Source: Vibrio sp. PID17_43 (GTDB lineage Bacteria > Pseudomonadota > Gammaproteobacteria > Enterobacterales > Vibrionaceae). Taken from it: a stretch of DNA of 64,000 nucleotides. Where the stretch lies: positions 62,001 through 126,000 of the forward strand of contig NZ_LIXM01000003.1 in the NCBI RefSeq assembly GCF_002608565.1, in the 5' to 3' direction. Made by a program: the position numbers and the translations under genes. The notes below the pieces were generated by a model. It did no database searches. It saw only the letters and a program-made list of their open reading frames with translations, and was not told where the DNA came from. Positions 42,546 to 52,582 of the stretch are shown here, one piece after another; position 1 is the first letter of the stretch, and every line of letters begins with the position of its first letter.

Positions 42546-43301
42546 TTATGCAGTGCGAATCTCGTCAAATTCTACGATAGGATTACGGCCACGTCGTTCT
42601 AGAAATGACAAAAACTGATCAGTCGAGTGAGTGATCACCTTAGAGCTGTCAATGCCAACACCATCCATCAACTCACTGACTAAACTTAAATTACCGACAT
42701 CATGACAGAAATGTGCGTCACTGCCCGTGGTAAAGTACACACCGAGTTCTTTCCCTATTTTCGCAATCTCATAACAACGCTCCACACTACCAACGCGGCT
42801 GTTGCCTTTCAGTGTGGTGTTATTGATTTCAATCGCCACATTATACTGTTTTGCACACGTTAATACGGCGTCAAAATCAAAGTCAAAATTCGGGTTGCCC
42901 AAATGCCCAAGCGCATCTACACGACCATTTTTAATCACATTAATCAAGGCTTCGGTATGAATGGCTCTATTTGCGGGAATAAAGACGGGTTCGTGAAAGC
43001 TCGCAATCACCCAATCAAGGTTGAGATCAACACTAGACGGGATATCAATATCCCCTTCTGTATTCAGAATGTTTGATTCCACACCGCGAATAATCGCCAC
43101 TCCATCTAAAAAGCGAGGAAGCGTTTTTTGGTTTGAGAAGAACCAGTAGTGAGGCGCACCCGGCATTGATTCCGCGTGGTCAGTGGTACAAAACATATCC
43201 AGACCATTCACTTTTGCCAATTTAGCGTTTTCAATCAACGTACTGTATGCATGGCCACTCGCATAGGTATGTGTATGAGTATCAACTTTTAATTCCATCA
43301 T
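42546..43301 (-). CDS. PHP-domain phosphatase, YcdX family
   Basis: 251 residues. Metal-binding PHP motifs are visible in order: [38 protein letters not shown] and GSDAHF. The match to E. coli YcdX (trinuclear zinc phosphatase) is along the whole length. YcdX has been linked to swarming in E. coli, which fits the neighbourhood, but its substrate is unclear. The upstream 248 bases hold no other gene. Confidence 0.88.
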   Translation of the reverse strand: MMELKVDTHTHTYASGHAYSTLIENAKLAKVNGLDMFCTTDHAESMPGAPHYWFFSNQKTLPRFLDGVAIIRGVESNILNTEGDIDIPSSVDLNLDWVIASFHEPVFIPANRAIHTEALINVIKNGRVDALGHLGNPNFDFDFDAVLTCAKQYNVAIEINNTTLKGNSRVGSVERCYEIAKIGKELGVYFTTGSDAHFCHDVGNLSLVSELMDGVGIDSSKVITHSTDQFLSFLERRGRNPIVEFDEIRTA

Positions 43302-43549
43302 TCATTCTCTTGAGTGCACAGTTGCAACCATTGTATACCCAAATGAGTTTAAGGTGCAGGATGACGTGGGGTTACAGGAGCAAGCACAAGAAAAACAGCG
43401 AGGCGTAATAGTAAGCGCTTTCCAAGTGGTTTGACGATGAAATGCACTAATTTTGCGAATGTATACACAGAGAATCATTTGTTTGACCAAATTGAATCCA
43501 AAATTAGTATAAAGTACAACATATACACTAAGCTCCAAGGAAAGGTCTT

Positions 43550-44587
43550 ATGAAACTTATCAATGTCTTACTCGGTACCGTATGCTTACTCGTTCCCACA
43601 CTCGCTACAGCCGTTCAAAATGCCACGGAGCGCAACCCGGGGGTTTCAGCCTTTATCATCGGTGGACAGCCAGCCGCAAAGAATCAACTCCCATTTTTCG
43701 CCCGTATCATTCTCCATCGTTCTGGTGAAAAACAGTTCTCGAACCTTTGTGGCGGTTCAATTATCAACGACCGCTATATCATGACTGCCGCTCACTGTGT
43801 GACGTCAGATGTCTTTACTGACCGGTGGACTATCGACGACCTTCGTGTCTTGGTTAAGAACCCCACAATGGACAACGTATATATTGAAGAATTTAAAGAC
43901 GTCCGGACAATTACCATTCACCCAGACTACAATGCCAGTGATTTATGGCTCAACGATATTGCGATTTTGGAGCTTAGTCACCCAATCACCGACAATGTCG
44001 AGTCCATTACTCTACCTCAAGACTTTGGTGATTACAGCAGCCAATCTAAATATCAGATATTCGGTTTAGGTCAAACGTCGACAAATGATGAAACCGGACC
44101 AAACGCCTTACTCTGGGCAGAAGTCAAACCTCTCACTGACACTCAATGCGCCTCATTAGTGTCTGGCTATAATGCTCAGGAAAGCTTATGTGCCAATGGG
44201 TTCCCAAACCAAACCTATACCAGTATCTGTCGTGGTGATTCTGGCGGCCCATTAACTTACCAAGATGCTAACGGAACTTACCAACAAATCGGGATTGTTA
44301 GCTACGGCTCGAGCATCTGTGAATCACCTGACATTCCAAGTGTCTTTACCGAAATACTTAATTATACGTCTTGGATTGAAGCACAAACGAGTGCGGGTAA
44401 TAAGACCAGTTATGATGCCTCACTAGCAAAGACCGAAGACTACCACAGTCAAGGTGATTCCGGTTTTGAACCAAAAGACACGATCAGCAATAGCGATCAA
44501 AACAGCAGTGGCGGTTCGACAAATTGGTTAGTGCTATTGCTTACTATTTCTCTCCTAGTCAAACGAAACGTCAGTCAAACACGTTAG
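43550..44587 (+). CDS. Secreted trypsin-like serine protease with GlyGly-CTERM tail
   Basis: 345 residues. Signal peptide at about 1-21 (LINVLLGTVCLLVPTLATA), then a short pro-segment and the mature protease starting FIIGGQPA. Triad: His in MTAAHC, Asp in NDIAIL, Ser in CRGDSGGPL. Paired Cys suggest disulfides in an exported enzyme. The C-terminus has SSGGSTNWLVLLLTISLLVK and then basic residues, the GlyGly-CTERM signal cut by rhombosortase in bacteria with type II secretion. It probably becomes cell-surface or extracellular. AAGGAAAGG precedes the ATG. Confidence 0.9.
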   Translation: MKLINVLLGTVCLLVPTLATAVQNATERNPGVSAFIIGGQPAAKNQLPFFARIILHRSGEKQFSNLCGGSIINDRYIMTAAHCVTSDVFTDRWTIDDLRVLVKNPTMDNVYIEEFKDVRTITIHPDYNASDLWLNDIAILELSHPITDNVESITLPQDFGDYSSQSKYQIFGLGQTSTNDETGPNALLWAEVKPLTDTQCASLVSGYNAQESLCANGFPNQTYTSICRGDSGGPLTYQDANGTYQQIGIVSYGSSICESPDIPSVFTEILNYTSWIEAQTSAGNKTSYDASLAKTEDYHSQGDSGFEPKDTISNSDQNSSGGSTNWLVLLLTISLLVKRNVSQTR

Positions 44588-44702
44588 AAATAGCAGGCTA
44601 TTTCATAGCATTGCTCCCTTGGACTCGAATCAATGACAACGATCTGAATCCAGCATCTTGAAGTCACTTGGGTATATAGGCAGACGAGCTCCGAGAAATG
44701 AA

Positions 44703-46874
44703 ATGACTAACACTTTTAAAATCAAACACGTGGTGGATGCTGTAAAATTTAACATTGCGATCTTCACCAGTGTAATGATCGCTTTTGCACTGTCTTCGTT
44801 TTTCGTCATCGCATATGATACTTATCAAGTTATTTCGTTTGTTAGCGCCATCTTAGTGGTTTGCTTTTTCCGCTACGATAGTAAAGCATTAGCCCCCACT
44901 TTTCTGGGACTTCTTGTCTATTACTTATACACCAATAGAGCCTTTGACACCTCAGCTGTCATTGCTGCCACAACGATTCTCATACATTTCATCTGCTGCA
45001 AACTGTTTAAGCTACTACTAAATAAACAAGAGCATTCAACGGTATTTTCGGCGATGAAGTTATATTTCATCGTTTTCGGCTGCATGCTACCCATCCTAGG
45101 GGCGATAACCTTCTCATTACTTAAGTACTGGTTTAATGATGCACCAACCAGCAGCACGTTTTTCATCTATTCTGCGTTAGGGCTGTATCTTACCCAACTG
45201 TTAGTCACTCCACTTCTGCATGTCGCACTGAACGCCTTACTAAAAGATCGCACTAACGGGATAACTCAATTGGATGACAACTTGCGCGTCTCATCAAGCC
45301 GAGAACTAGGCTACATCGCTTGGCTTGGCATGTGCGTGGTCATTATGGCCGTGGCGGTTTCTCATTCAAGCCCACTGCTTGCCAATATACTCTGTTTTCT
45401 ATTGTTGATCGTCATTGTATCGGGCTTTGGCAGACACGGATTAATCCGCCCTCTTTTGCTCGGTTCTGTTGCCATTCTCACTATCATCCAAAATGAGATA
45501 CATCGGGTAAATCTCAACTACGGGCACTATGCTAACTTCTTAGAATGGATCGTGATTGCCGCCGTAACAACGACGTTGGCGTACCTGTTAGGCAGTCAAT
45601 CCATTCGTCGCTACGAGCTTGCTCAGAAGCAGATCCAGTACGAGCGAATCGACCCATACACTGGCCTGTACAACATTGCACAGCTAAAAGAAGACTTAGA
45701 GCTCCACGGTTCATTGGTATTAGTGTACTTAGATTTAGCGCCAACGATTTCGAAAATATCTGACTTGGACCATGAAGGGAAGACCCAGCTTATTCAACAA
45801 CTTCATGATTACTTATGTAAAGGCATTACCAGCTTACCACATTGCTTCCGTCCACCTTTCTCTATCGGTATTCTTGGTTACGCTTTGCGCGATAGCCGCA
45901 TCAACTCTAATTTAAACCGTCTCACTAAATACCTTGATGAATTCCAGTTTTATTGGCAAGGCACATCGATATCGCTGGTGCTGCCAACATTGCACTGTAC
46001 TCATGCTTCACTGGACGATGACATAGAGAAAACCGTGTCTGCACTTTGCGATCAGCAACCGAGTTACGGCCAGTCAATACGCTGGTTAGATACGCATCAC
46101 GTACCAGTGAGAGGATTAGACAAACTAAGCTTTATTCAACAAGTGTTTAAAAAAGGCATGTTCGAACTTTATTGCCAACCTTATGCTAAGTTAAATGGCA
46201 AACAGGACAACGCATGCAGTTTCGAAGTGTTGTTGAGGATAAAAAACATCGATGGCACTTACCTTTCCCCTGCAGAGATTTTTCCTCTTATCAATCAGTT
46301 CGGCTTAGAAGTTGAGCTTGACCACTGGGTTATTGATAACACATTTAAAATGCTGAGCGGGTCTGTTCGCGATTGGAGCCACATTGAAAAATGCGCGATT
46401 AACTTAACCGCAAAAACGCTTGGGGTTGAACACTTAGCGGATAGCATTATCAACCAAGCTAAAGCGTTTAACATCCCACTTTCCCGTATCTGTTTTGAAA
46501 TTACTGAATCTGCCGCATTCCAGAATGAGCAACAGGCGATTGATACGTTAGTCGCGATGAGAACGGCGGGCTGTAAAATCGCGATTGATGATTTCGGCAC
46601 CGGGTATGCGAGTTTCGCTTATCTGCGCAAACTGCCATTAGACATATTGAAAATTGATGGTGCATTTGTCATCAATCTACCAAATAGCGAAACCGACCGA
46701 TTGATCGTGAACTCCATTTGTAATGTCGCCGATGACATGCATTTAGAGACTGTTGCTGAGTTTGTGGAAACTGAAAAACATATAGAGATATTGAAAAACC
46801 TAGGTATCACCTACGCGCAAGGCTACGGTGTGGCGAAACCTAGACCACTACTTACATTTTTAAACACATTTTGA
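44703..46874 (+). CDS. Membrane EAL-domain c-di-GMP phosphodiesterase with degenerate GGDEF
   Basis: 723 residues from the ATG at 44703; the frame also opens at a TTG 45 bases earlier, but without a ribosome site. About eight membrane helices (residues 20-310) form a MASE-like sensor. The middle is a GGDEF relic (IDPYTGLYNIAQL kept, catalytic loop lost). The EAL domain keeps the key residues: FEVLLR (EVL variant), NLTAKTL, FEITESAAF, IDDFGTGYASFAYL, KIDGAF and ETVAEFVE. It should degrade c-di-GMP and so favour swarming. It lies 53 bases from the end of the lateral fliJ gene, convergently. Confidence 0.88.
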   Translation: MTNTFKIKHVVDAVKFNIAIFTSVMIAFALSSFFVIAYDTYQVISFVSAILVVCFFRYDSKALAPTFLGLLVYYLYTNRAFDTSAVIAATTILIHFICCKLFKLLLNKQEHSTVFSAMKLYFIVFGCMLPILGAITFSLLKYWFNDAPTSSTFFIYSALGLYLTQLLVTPLLHVALNALLKDRTNGITQLDDNLRVSSSRELGYIAWLGMCVVIMAVAVSHSSPLLANILCFLLLIVIVSGFGRHGLIRPLLLGSVAILTIIQNEIHRVNLNYGHYANFLEWIVIAAVTTTLAYLLGSQSIRRYELAQKQIQYERIDPYTGLYNIAQLKEDLELHGSLVLVYLDLAPTISKISDLDHEGKTQLIQQLHDYLCKGITSLPHCFRPPFSIGILGYALRDSRINSNLNRLTKYLDEFQFYWQGTSISLVLPTLHCTHASLDDDIEKTVSALCDQQPSYGQSIRWLDTHHVPVRGLDKLSFIQQVFKKGMFELYCQPYAKLNGKQDNACSFEVLLRIKNIDGTYLSPAEIFPLINQFGLEVELDHWVIDNTFKMLSGSVRDWSHIEKCAINLTAKTLGVEHLADSIINQAKAFNIPLSRICFEITESAAFQNEQQAIDTLVAMRTAGCKIAIDDFGTGYASFAYLRKLPLDILKIDGAFVINLPNSETDRLIVNSICNVADDMHLETVAEFVETEKHIEILKNLGITYAQGYGVAKPRPLLTFLNTF

Positions 46875-46927
46875 GCCTGAAAAGAAGCTGGAGATTAGAT
46901 GAAATTTAAATGAACATAAAAGGGCGT

Positions 46928-47368
46928 TTATAACGTTCTTCGCTTTAGCCGCGAGTTAATAATATCTTCAATCAGTTTTTGTTCTTTTTTGGCTTTCTCG
47001 TAATTCTGCTTTTGGCGCCAGCGTTCAAGCACTTTTTCCAGTCCCTTAATGCGAGCATGCTTGATCTCTAGTGTTTTTTGTACCGAGGCGCATTCTGCTT
47101 GCATCAGCGCTTCCTCTTGCTCATGGTGACGGAGCATCTTTTGCAGCAAGTGATCGACACGATTAAGGTTCATTAATGTGGCGCTATTGAGTGTCGGCGT
47201 CGTCAATGCGGAATGCCCTGCATGCGCTTTCAGTTCCGATAACTGCGCCAACTGTAGCGATAAATGAGCGTGTCGCTGCCGCATGACATCCAACTTCTGA
47301 CCTACTCTATCGCGCTGCTTTTCTTCCATTTGTTGCAGTTTGCCGACGGCTTTTAACTTGGCTTCCAT
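46928..47368 (-). CDS. fliJ: Lateral flagellar FliJ
   Basis: 146 residues, almost entirely charged coiled coil (EEKQRDRVGQKLDVMRQRHA, HHEQEEALMQAECASVQKTL). It has no conserved catalytic residues; identification rests on size, coiled-coil nature and position directly after fliI (3-base gap). FliJ is the export-chaperone escort and stalk of the flagellar ATPase. It is the last gene of the minus-strand motY-lafK-fliEFGHIJ set. There is no clear terminator in the 53 bases after it. Confidence 0.82.
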   Translation of the reverse strand: MEAKLKAVGKLQQMEEKQRDRVGQKLDVMRQRHAHLSLQLAQLSELKAHAGHSALTTPTLNSATLMNLNRVDHLLQKMLRHHEQEEALMQAECASVQKTLEIKHARIKGLEKVLERWRQKQNYEKAKKEQKLIEDIINSRLKRRTL

Positions 47369-47371
47369 GCA

Positions 47372-48721
47372 CTATTGCCCATTTTGAAACATCTGTGCCA
47401 ACGCGGTTAAACTGGTTGGATAGTCTACCGCTTCATTCGCTGATTGCTGCAAATAAGCACGCAATTTCGGGTACATCGAAACGGCCTGATCCAACTCCGG
47501 ATCTTGCCCCGGCTGATATCCTCCCAACGGCAATAACTCTTTCACCTGCAGATAATTGGAATAGTACTGACGGAAATTGTTCGCAATAGCGCTGTGCGCT
47601 TCATGAGTACATGCGTTCATACAGCGGCTGATCGATGCATTGATATCAATAGCGGGATAATGCCCCTGCTCTGCCAATTGACGAGAAAGAACAACGTGAC
47701 CATCTAATATTGCCCGAGCTGAGTCCACCACTGGATCTTGTTGGTCGTCCCCTTCAGCTAATACTGTATAAATTGCGGTTAAACTGCCGTGAGGGTTTTC
47801 ACTGTTCCCTGCGCGCTCTAAAAGTTGCGGTAATACACTGAATACCGAGGGCGGATAACCACGCGATGCTGGCGGCTCGCCAAGTGACAACGCGATTTCT
47901 CGTTGCGCCATGGCATAGCGAGTAAGCGAGTCCATCAACAATAAAACGTCTTTGCCCTGATCACGAAAGTATTCTGCTACGCGATGGCAAAGTAACGTCG
48001 CTCGCAAACGCATTAATGGTGATTCATCGGCGGGTGCTGCAATAATGACCGCTTTTTGGCGTGCTTCTGGGGTTAAATTTCGTTCGATAAATTCTCGAAC
48101 TTCTCGCCCTCGCTCACCAATCAAACCAACGACGATCACATCCGCTTCGGTGTTTTTCGTGATCATACCCATTAAAACACTTTTACCAACACCACTGCCG
48201 GCCATCAGACCAATGCGCTGGCCTTTACCGACAGTCAGTAGCCCATTAATAGTACGGACACCAACGTCTAGCGGCGTATCAACTGGCCTACGCTTAAGCG
48301 GGTTGATCGGTTTTGGCTCAAGTGAAACTCTATCACCGCCCTTAAGTGGCGCACCATCATCATATGGTTCGCCTAACCCATTAACCACACGCCCTAGCCA
48401 CTGCGAACTAAGTTGTACGGTGCTGTCGCCATCCAGTGGGATCACTTTTGCGCCAGCAAATAACCCGCCTAAACGTCGTATTGGCATCAAATAAGCAACC
48501 GTATGTTCAAAGCCCACCACTTGCGCTTCAATCATATCGCCTTCCGCTGTTTCGACTAGACAGCGTTGTTCTAGTTTGAATCGGCACCCCACTGCTTGTA
48601 GCATCAGCCCATTCACCTTGATTAGGCGACCGGTAACTCGGGCGACAGGGATCGAATCGAGCGATGCTAATGCATCGCTCAAACGTTCATTCAATAGTTC
48701 GTGGCTTAAGGTGCTACTCAT
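47372..48721 (-). CDS. fliI: Lateral flagellar export ATPase FliI
   Basis: 449 residues. Walker A GLMAGSGVGKSVLMG (about 165-180), Walker B region DVLLLMDSLTRYAMAQREIA and the family signature PPSVFSVLPQLLERAG identify a type III secretion ATPase. It energises unfolding and export of rod, hook and filament subunits. It overlaps fliH by 8 bases. As a second flagellar ATPase set it belongs to the peritrichous lateral system, judging from LafK and LafA in the same cluster. Confidence 0.95.
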   Translation of the reverse strand: MSSTLSHELLNERLSDALASLDSIPVARVTGRLIKVNGLMLQAVGCRFKLEQRCLVETAEGDMIEAQVVGFEHTVAYLMPIRRLGGLFAGAKVIPLDGDSTVQLSSQWLGRVVNGLGEPYDDGAPLKGGDRVSLEPKPINPLKRRPVDTPLDVGVRTINGLLTVGKGQRIGLMAGSGVGKSVLMGMITKNTEADVIVVGLIGERGREVREFIERNLTPEARQKAVIIAAPADESPLMRLRATLLCHRVAEYFRDQGKDVLLLMDSLTRYAMAQREIALSLGEPPASRGYPPSVFSVLPQLLERAGNSENPHGSLTAIYTVLAEGDDQQDPVVDSARAILDGHVVLSRQLAEQGHYPAIDINASISRCMNACTHEAHSAIANNFRQYYSNYLQVKELLPLGGYQPGQDPELDQAVSMYPKLRAYLQQSANEAVDYPTSLTALAQMFQNGQ

Positions 48722-49469
48722 TTTCTACTTCAACCGAAGGGAGAGGAACTTCGTCCAGCAAATGCTGCTTTACGTTATCCATACAAATTTGTAATCGAGA
48801 ATCACAACTCGCATCAGCCTCTGCATCATCCGTCACCAAGTGACAACCACCTACCGGCAATTCGCTGTTCGCAACCAACTTCCATGACGATGACAACTCT
48901 TTATTGATTTGCGTGATCCGTTCAAGATCTTGCGGATTCAAATGCACCGTCACCGTTTCTGCTTTACCCGGCATAGCCGATAAGGTTTCATCCACCAGCG
49001 CCAAAATCTGCTGAGGCATGAGTGTGAGTTCCGCTCGAATCACTTGTTGCGCGACTTTCTGAACAAGTTCACAGATCATTTGACGCTGCTGTTGCTCTTT
49101 CTCACTTTGCCAACGAGACAAGGCTTGATAAAGTTCGTTGACCGGTTTTGCTGCCTCTAAAAAGCTTTGTTTACCCGATTGCTCTCCAGATACGAAACCT
49201 TTCTGAAAACCTTCTTTCTGCCCTTCTAGAAGGCCTTTCTGCTTACCTTGCTCAATGCCTTGACGTAGACCTTCCTCGTGACCTTGCTGCAAGCCTTGTT
49301 GAAAACCAACTTCTAATTGCTGCTGAATATCAACTTGAGTCTCTTGCCAGTTCTGGCTTTCCGATACAAAATCATCTTCAATCGTAACTGGCTTAGCTAA
49401 CGGAGGGAATCGATGTAAACGATAACCATTCGGAGGTAAACGCATGATAGTGGATCTTCTCTCTGCCAT
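48714..49469 (-). CDS. fliH: Lateral flagellar FliH with GxxxG repeats
   Basis: 251 residues from the ATG at 49469, 4 bases after fliG; the longer frame would start inside fliG. Residues about 65-110 contain a run of GxxxG repeats (FQQGLQQGHEEGLRQGIEQG, then GLLEGQKEGFQKG), the hallmark of FliH stator proteins. The C-terminal domain binds FliI and regulates it. Overlaps fliI by 8 bases. Confidence 0.88.
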   Translation of the reverse strand: MAERRSTIMRLPPNGYRLHRFPPLAKPVTIEDDFVSESQNWQETQVDIQQQLEVGFQQGLQQGHEEGLRQGIEQGKQKGLLEGQKEGFQKGFVSGEQSGKQSFLEAAKPVNELYQALSRWQSEKEQQQRQMICELVQKVAQQVIRAELTLMPQQILALVDETLSAMPGKAETVTVHLNPQDLERITQINKELSSSWKLVANSELPVGGCHLVTDDAEADASCDSRLQICMDNVKQHLLDEVPLPSVEVENE

Positions 49470-49473
49470 TGTG

Positions 49474-50493
49474 TTATTCCACCGTTTTCTCTTCATAAAG
49501 AACCAGCTGGATTTCACCTGCATCATCCAGTTCGCGAACCATCTGCATGATGTCGTTACGTGCACGATGAACGCGGCTTAATGCCACCGCACCACGTGAC
49601 TCCATCTCATCTTCTAGTGCTTTTACCATGCGCTGTGGCATAGAGCGTTTGATCGCTTGCAGCAACGTAATCTCAGATCCTTTTAGCGCCACTGCCCACA
49701 TTTCTAGTGGAATTTGTTGCACAAGAATATCCATCGTTTCTTCGCGCTGACGGCCGAGAACCATGAAGTCAAACATGTTCTGTTCGATCTCATTGACAAC
49801 ATCGGCATCGTGAAGTTTAAGCATTTCCATCAACGACGCTCGATCACCTTCAAAACGGTTAATGATGTCGGCCGCCTGTTTGACGCCCGACAGGGGTACG
49901 CTCTGATTAGCGGACACTTTCTCAATGCAACGTTCCACCAATTCGTGCAGATCATTCGCTACTTGATGGTCAATGTCTTGTAGTTGTGCAATGCGGAATA
50001 AGATCTCATCATGATAATCTTGTGGCAGATGCTTCAATACCACAGAAGAGCTATCCGCGGGTAGGTAAGCCAGGAAAATCGCCTGCATCTGCGGATGCTC
50101 ATTGACGATAAACCGCGCCAATGTTTCCGCTTCAACCCATTGCAAACGTTTCATATTGTTGCGAATTTCATCACCGTATAGGTTATTAAGTAAGCCTTTC
50201 GCTAAATCATTACCCAACGCTTTGCGCAGCGTATTCGACAAGTACTCTTTTGAAGCACCGCGAATACCACTGTGATCACTAAAGTCTTCAAAGAAGTTCT
50301 GAATCACCGTACGAGCAGACTCACTTTTGATGCCGTTGAGTTTCGCCATTGCACGAGTAACACACTGTGTTTCGTCTCGACTAAAATGTTGCAACACCTT
50401 CGCCGCCGCGTCCTCACCCATGCCGAGCAGCACCAGTGCGGTTTGTTCTACATAACTAAGCGTCTGCTTCGACGTTGACTGTGCTGTGTTCAT
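49474..50493 (-). CDS. fliG: Lateral flagellar motor switch FliG
   Basis: 339 residues. The EHPQ motif (IVNEHPQMQAIFLAYLP, about 130) that contacts FliM is present. The C-terminal torque domain has charged residues RSMPQRMVKALEDEMESRG. FliG joins the MS ring to the C ring and takes force from the stator. The start overlaps fliF by 38 bases, unusually long; a shorter start is possible, but the first Met (NTAQSTSKQTLSYVEQTALV) leads directly into the conserved first helix. Confidence 0.93.
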   Translation of the reverse strand: MNTAQSTSKQTLSYVEQTALVLLGMGEDAAAKVLQHFSRDETQCVTRAMAKLNGIKSESARTVIQNFFEDFSDHSGIRGASKEYLSNTLRKALGNDLAKGLLNNLYGDEIRNNMKRLQWVEAETLARFIVNEHPQMQAIFLAYLPADSSSVVLKHLPQDYHDEILFRIAQLQDIDHQVANDLHELVERCIEKVSANQSVPLSGVKQAADIINRFEGDRASLMEMLKLHDADVVNEIEQNMFDFMVLGRQREETMDILVQQIPLEMWAVALKGSEITLLQAIKRSMPQRMVKALEDEMESRGAVALSRVHRARNDIMQMVRELDDAGEIQLVLYEEKTVE

Positions 50494-52207
50494 TGATGTT
50501 TACCCATTGTTTCAATATCTCGGCTACACGCTCTGGCTCTTCATTTGCAATAAGCTGTAGGTGTTTAAGTTGGATCTCTAGTGGTGATCCTGGCGGTGGC
50601 AACATATCGCTGTTGACATCCAGTCCAGAAGACAGAGCTATACCTTTCTCGGATAGGCGACGATTAAGTACATCTTCATACTCGTACTCTTCACGAGTCT
50701 GTAAATTATCATAGCTTGGTTCATCTTGCGGCGGGGCGAACTCCAACTCAGAAGAACGCTTGTCTGCGCCAGTTAGGTGCATGATCAGTGGACGAAGAAC
50801 GAACATAATCATCGCCAGACCCAACATGCCACCAATAACGTAACGTAAGGGCTGCTGAACTGTTGGGTCTTGCCACCAAGGCAGTGCTGGCGGCGCGTCG
50901 ATCACAATTGGGGTGAAGTTAAAGCTCATCAAACTCAAGCTGTCACCACGTGCATTCGAGATACCCACCGCGTCCATGATCATGGTTGAGATTTGCGATT
51001 TATCCGCTTCACTCCATGCGACACCATCCGGTGCGGCTTGCGAGTTAAGCAGAACTGACACGCTGAGCTTTTCAACTTGACCTTGTTGGTACTGAGTTCG
51101 ACGCACACTGCTGCCTACCGCATATTGGCGATTAACTTCTGAACGTGCATTGGTGTTCTGGCTATCGTTGGTTGGCGTTTCACCGGTTACAGGTGGTTGA
51201 TTGCTCAAAGAGCCCGGAATACCTAATGCAATTTGGTCAACGGAGTTGTTTTGGATAGTGTGTTCATTACGAACGACCGGTGCGTTATCGAGGATCTCTT
51301 GTGTCTCTTCGACTTGGCTAAAGTTCATATCCGCCGCAACTTGTACGCGGAAGTTACTTGGCCCCACGATCGGCGTCAGCATGTCAGCCGCGCGCTGGAT
51401 GATTTGCTTCTCAACACTCTTTTGGTATTCAAGGTATTTCGCATTCACTTTGCCCGCTTCAGCAGAAGCCACATCCGCACTCAGTAGTCGACCGTATTGG
51501 TCAATCACCGAGACAAATTCAGGCTTCATTGCTGTCACGCTGCCAACCACTAGGTTGATGATGGCTTCGACCTGCTCAGGCTTCAGATCTTCCCCCGGCT
51601 TAAGCTCTAACATCACAGAAGCCGAAGGGTTTTCCGTGTTTTGGCGCACAAACAAGGTTTGACGAGGAACCGCAAGGTGGACACGTGCATTCGCTACTGC
51701 ATTTAGCGACATGATAGTGCGCACTAACTCACCTTCTAAACCGTGGCGATAACGTGCCGTTTCCATAAACTGGCTGGTACCTAGCGAGCTGTCTTCTTTT
51801 AATGAATCCAGACCCGTTGGCAATTTCGCTTTCACCCCTTTCGAAGCAAGCAGCATGCGGATGCGGGCAACTTCACCCTCCGACACCAACACTTGGCCGT
51901 TTTGTTCTTGCATGCGGTAGCTAATGCCTTCGCTTTCAAGCACTGAGATGATTTCACCGATATCGAAACGCTCTTGCTGACTATATAGCGGTCGGAAGCT
52001 CTGAGAAGAACTCCACAACGCGACCACAATAATCGCGGCAACAATGGCTGCCAATACGGCGGACAACACAAGGTTACGCTGGCTGCTTGACCACAACTGT
52101 CTGATTTTATATTTCACATCATCCATCCCTTTTGAAGAGGATAGCGTTTGTGTTGAACTCATAGGCATTGCCGTGTTTCCGGCAACTTGGGGAGTAATTT
52201 CTGACAT
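50456..52207 (-). CDS. fliF: Lateral flagellar MS-ring protein FliF
   Basis: 583 residues. Membrane helix one at about 47-66 (NLVLSAVLAAIVAAIIVVAL), YscJ/FliF ring-building motifs through about 250 (PLYSQQERFDIGEIISVLES, VARIRMLLASKGVK), a disordered region, and helix two at about 445-465. The C-terminus is acidic and would bind FliG. The length matches the family. It is the basal platform on which the lateral export gate is built. Confidence 0.93.
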   Translation of the reverse strand: MSEITPQVAGNTAMPMSSTQTLSSSKGMDDVKYKIRQLWSSSQRNLVLSAVLAAIVAAIIVVALWSSSQSFRPLYSQQERFDIGEIISVLESEGISYRMQEQNGQVLVSEGEVARIRMLLASKGVKAKLPTGLDSLKEDSSLGTSQFMETARYRHGLEGELVRTIMSLNAVANARVHLAVPRQTLFVRQNTENPSASVMLELKPGEDLKPEQVEAIINLVVGSVTAMKPEFVSVIDQYGRLLSADVASAEAGKVNAKYLEYQKSVEKQIIQRAADMLTPIVGPSNFRVQVAADMNFSQVEETQEILDNAPVVRNEHTIQNNSVDQIALGIPGSLSNQPPVTGETPTNDSQNTNARSEVNRQYAVGSSVRRTQYQQGQVEKLSVSVLLNSQAAPDGVAWSEADKSQISTMIMDAVGISNARGDSLSLMSFNFTPIVIDAPPALPWWQDPTVQQPLRYVIGGMLGLAMIMFVLRPLIMHLTGADKRSSELEFAPPQDEPSYDNLQTREEYEYEDVLNRRLSEKGIALSSGLDVNSDMLPPPGSPLEIQLKHLQLIANEEPERVAEILKQWVNINEHSTVNVEADA

Positions 52208-52210
52208 AGA

Positions 52211-52567
52211 TTACACCGGCATTTTCATAATATCGTCAAAAGAGGCCACAACCTTGTTGCGTACCTGCATCAGTGCATTGAAAGACAAGCTCGCTTTTTG
52301 ACTTGCCACCATTGCTCCAACCAAGTCATCACTTTTCCCCGTTTCTACCGCTGTCATTTTCTGACTGGCCACCGATTGGTGCTGGTTCACCGAATCCAAC
52401 ACACTGGTCATTGCTTGAGAAAACGATAACGGTGCATTCAGAGATTGCTTGTCGATCGGGTTAGCACTTACGACAAATTCTGGCTGCTGAACCTGAGTTC
52501 TCATGATCTCCATTTTCGACAGCATTAATTGCTCTGCCGAGATCGCGTTGGTAGGTTGACTTGCCAT
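52211..52567 (-). CDS. fliE: Lateral flagellar FliE
   Basis: 118 residues, the usual size. The C-terminal half KSDDLVGAMVASQKASLSFN and ALMQVRNKVVASFDDIMKMP is the conserved FliE pattern. FliE joins the MS ring to the rod and is needed for export-gate maturation. It lies 3 bases before fliF and 15 after lafK. Confidence 0.9.
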   Translation of the reverse strand: MASQPTNAISAEQLMLSKMEIMRTQVQQPEFVVSANPIDKQSLNAPLSFSQAMTSVLDSVNQHQSVASQKMTAVETGKSDDLVGAMVASQKASLSFNALMQVRNKVVASFDDIMKMPV

Positions 52568-52582
52568 TTACTGTTTCTCCTT

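Noticed and set aside
49250..49320. Repetitive DNA within fliH
   Set aside because: It encodes the GxxxG repeats normal for FliH and is not a separate repeat element.
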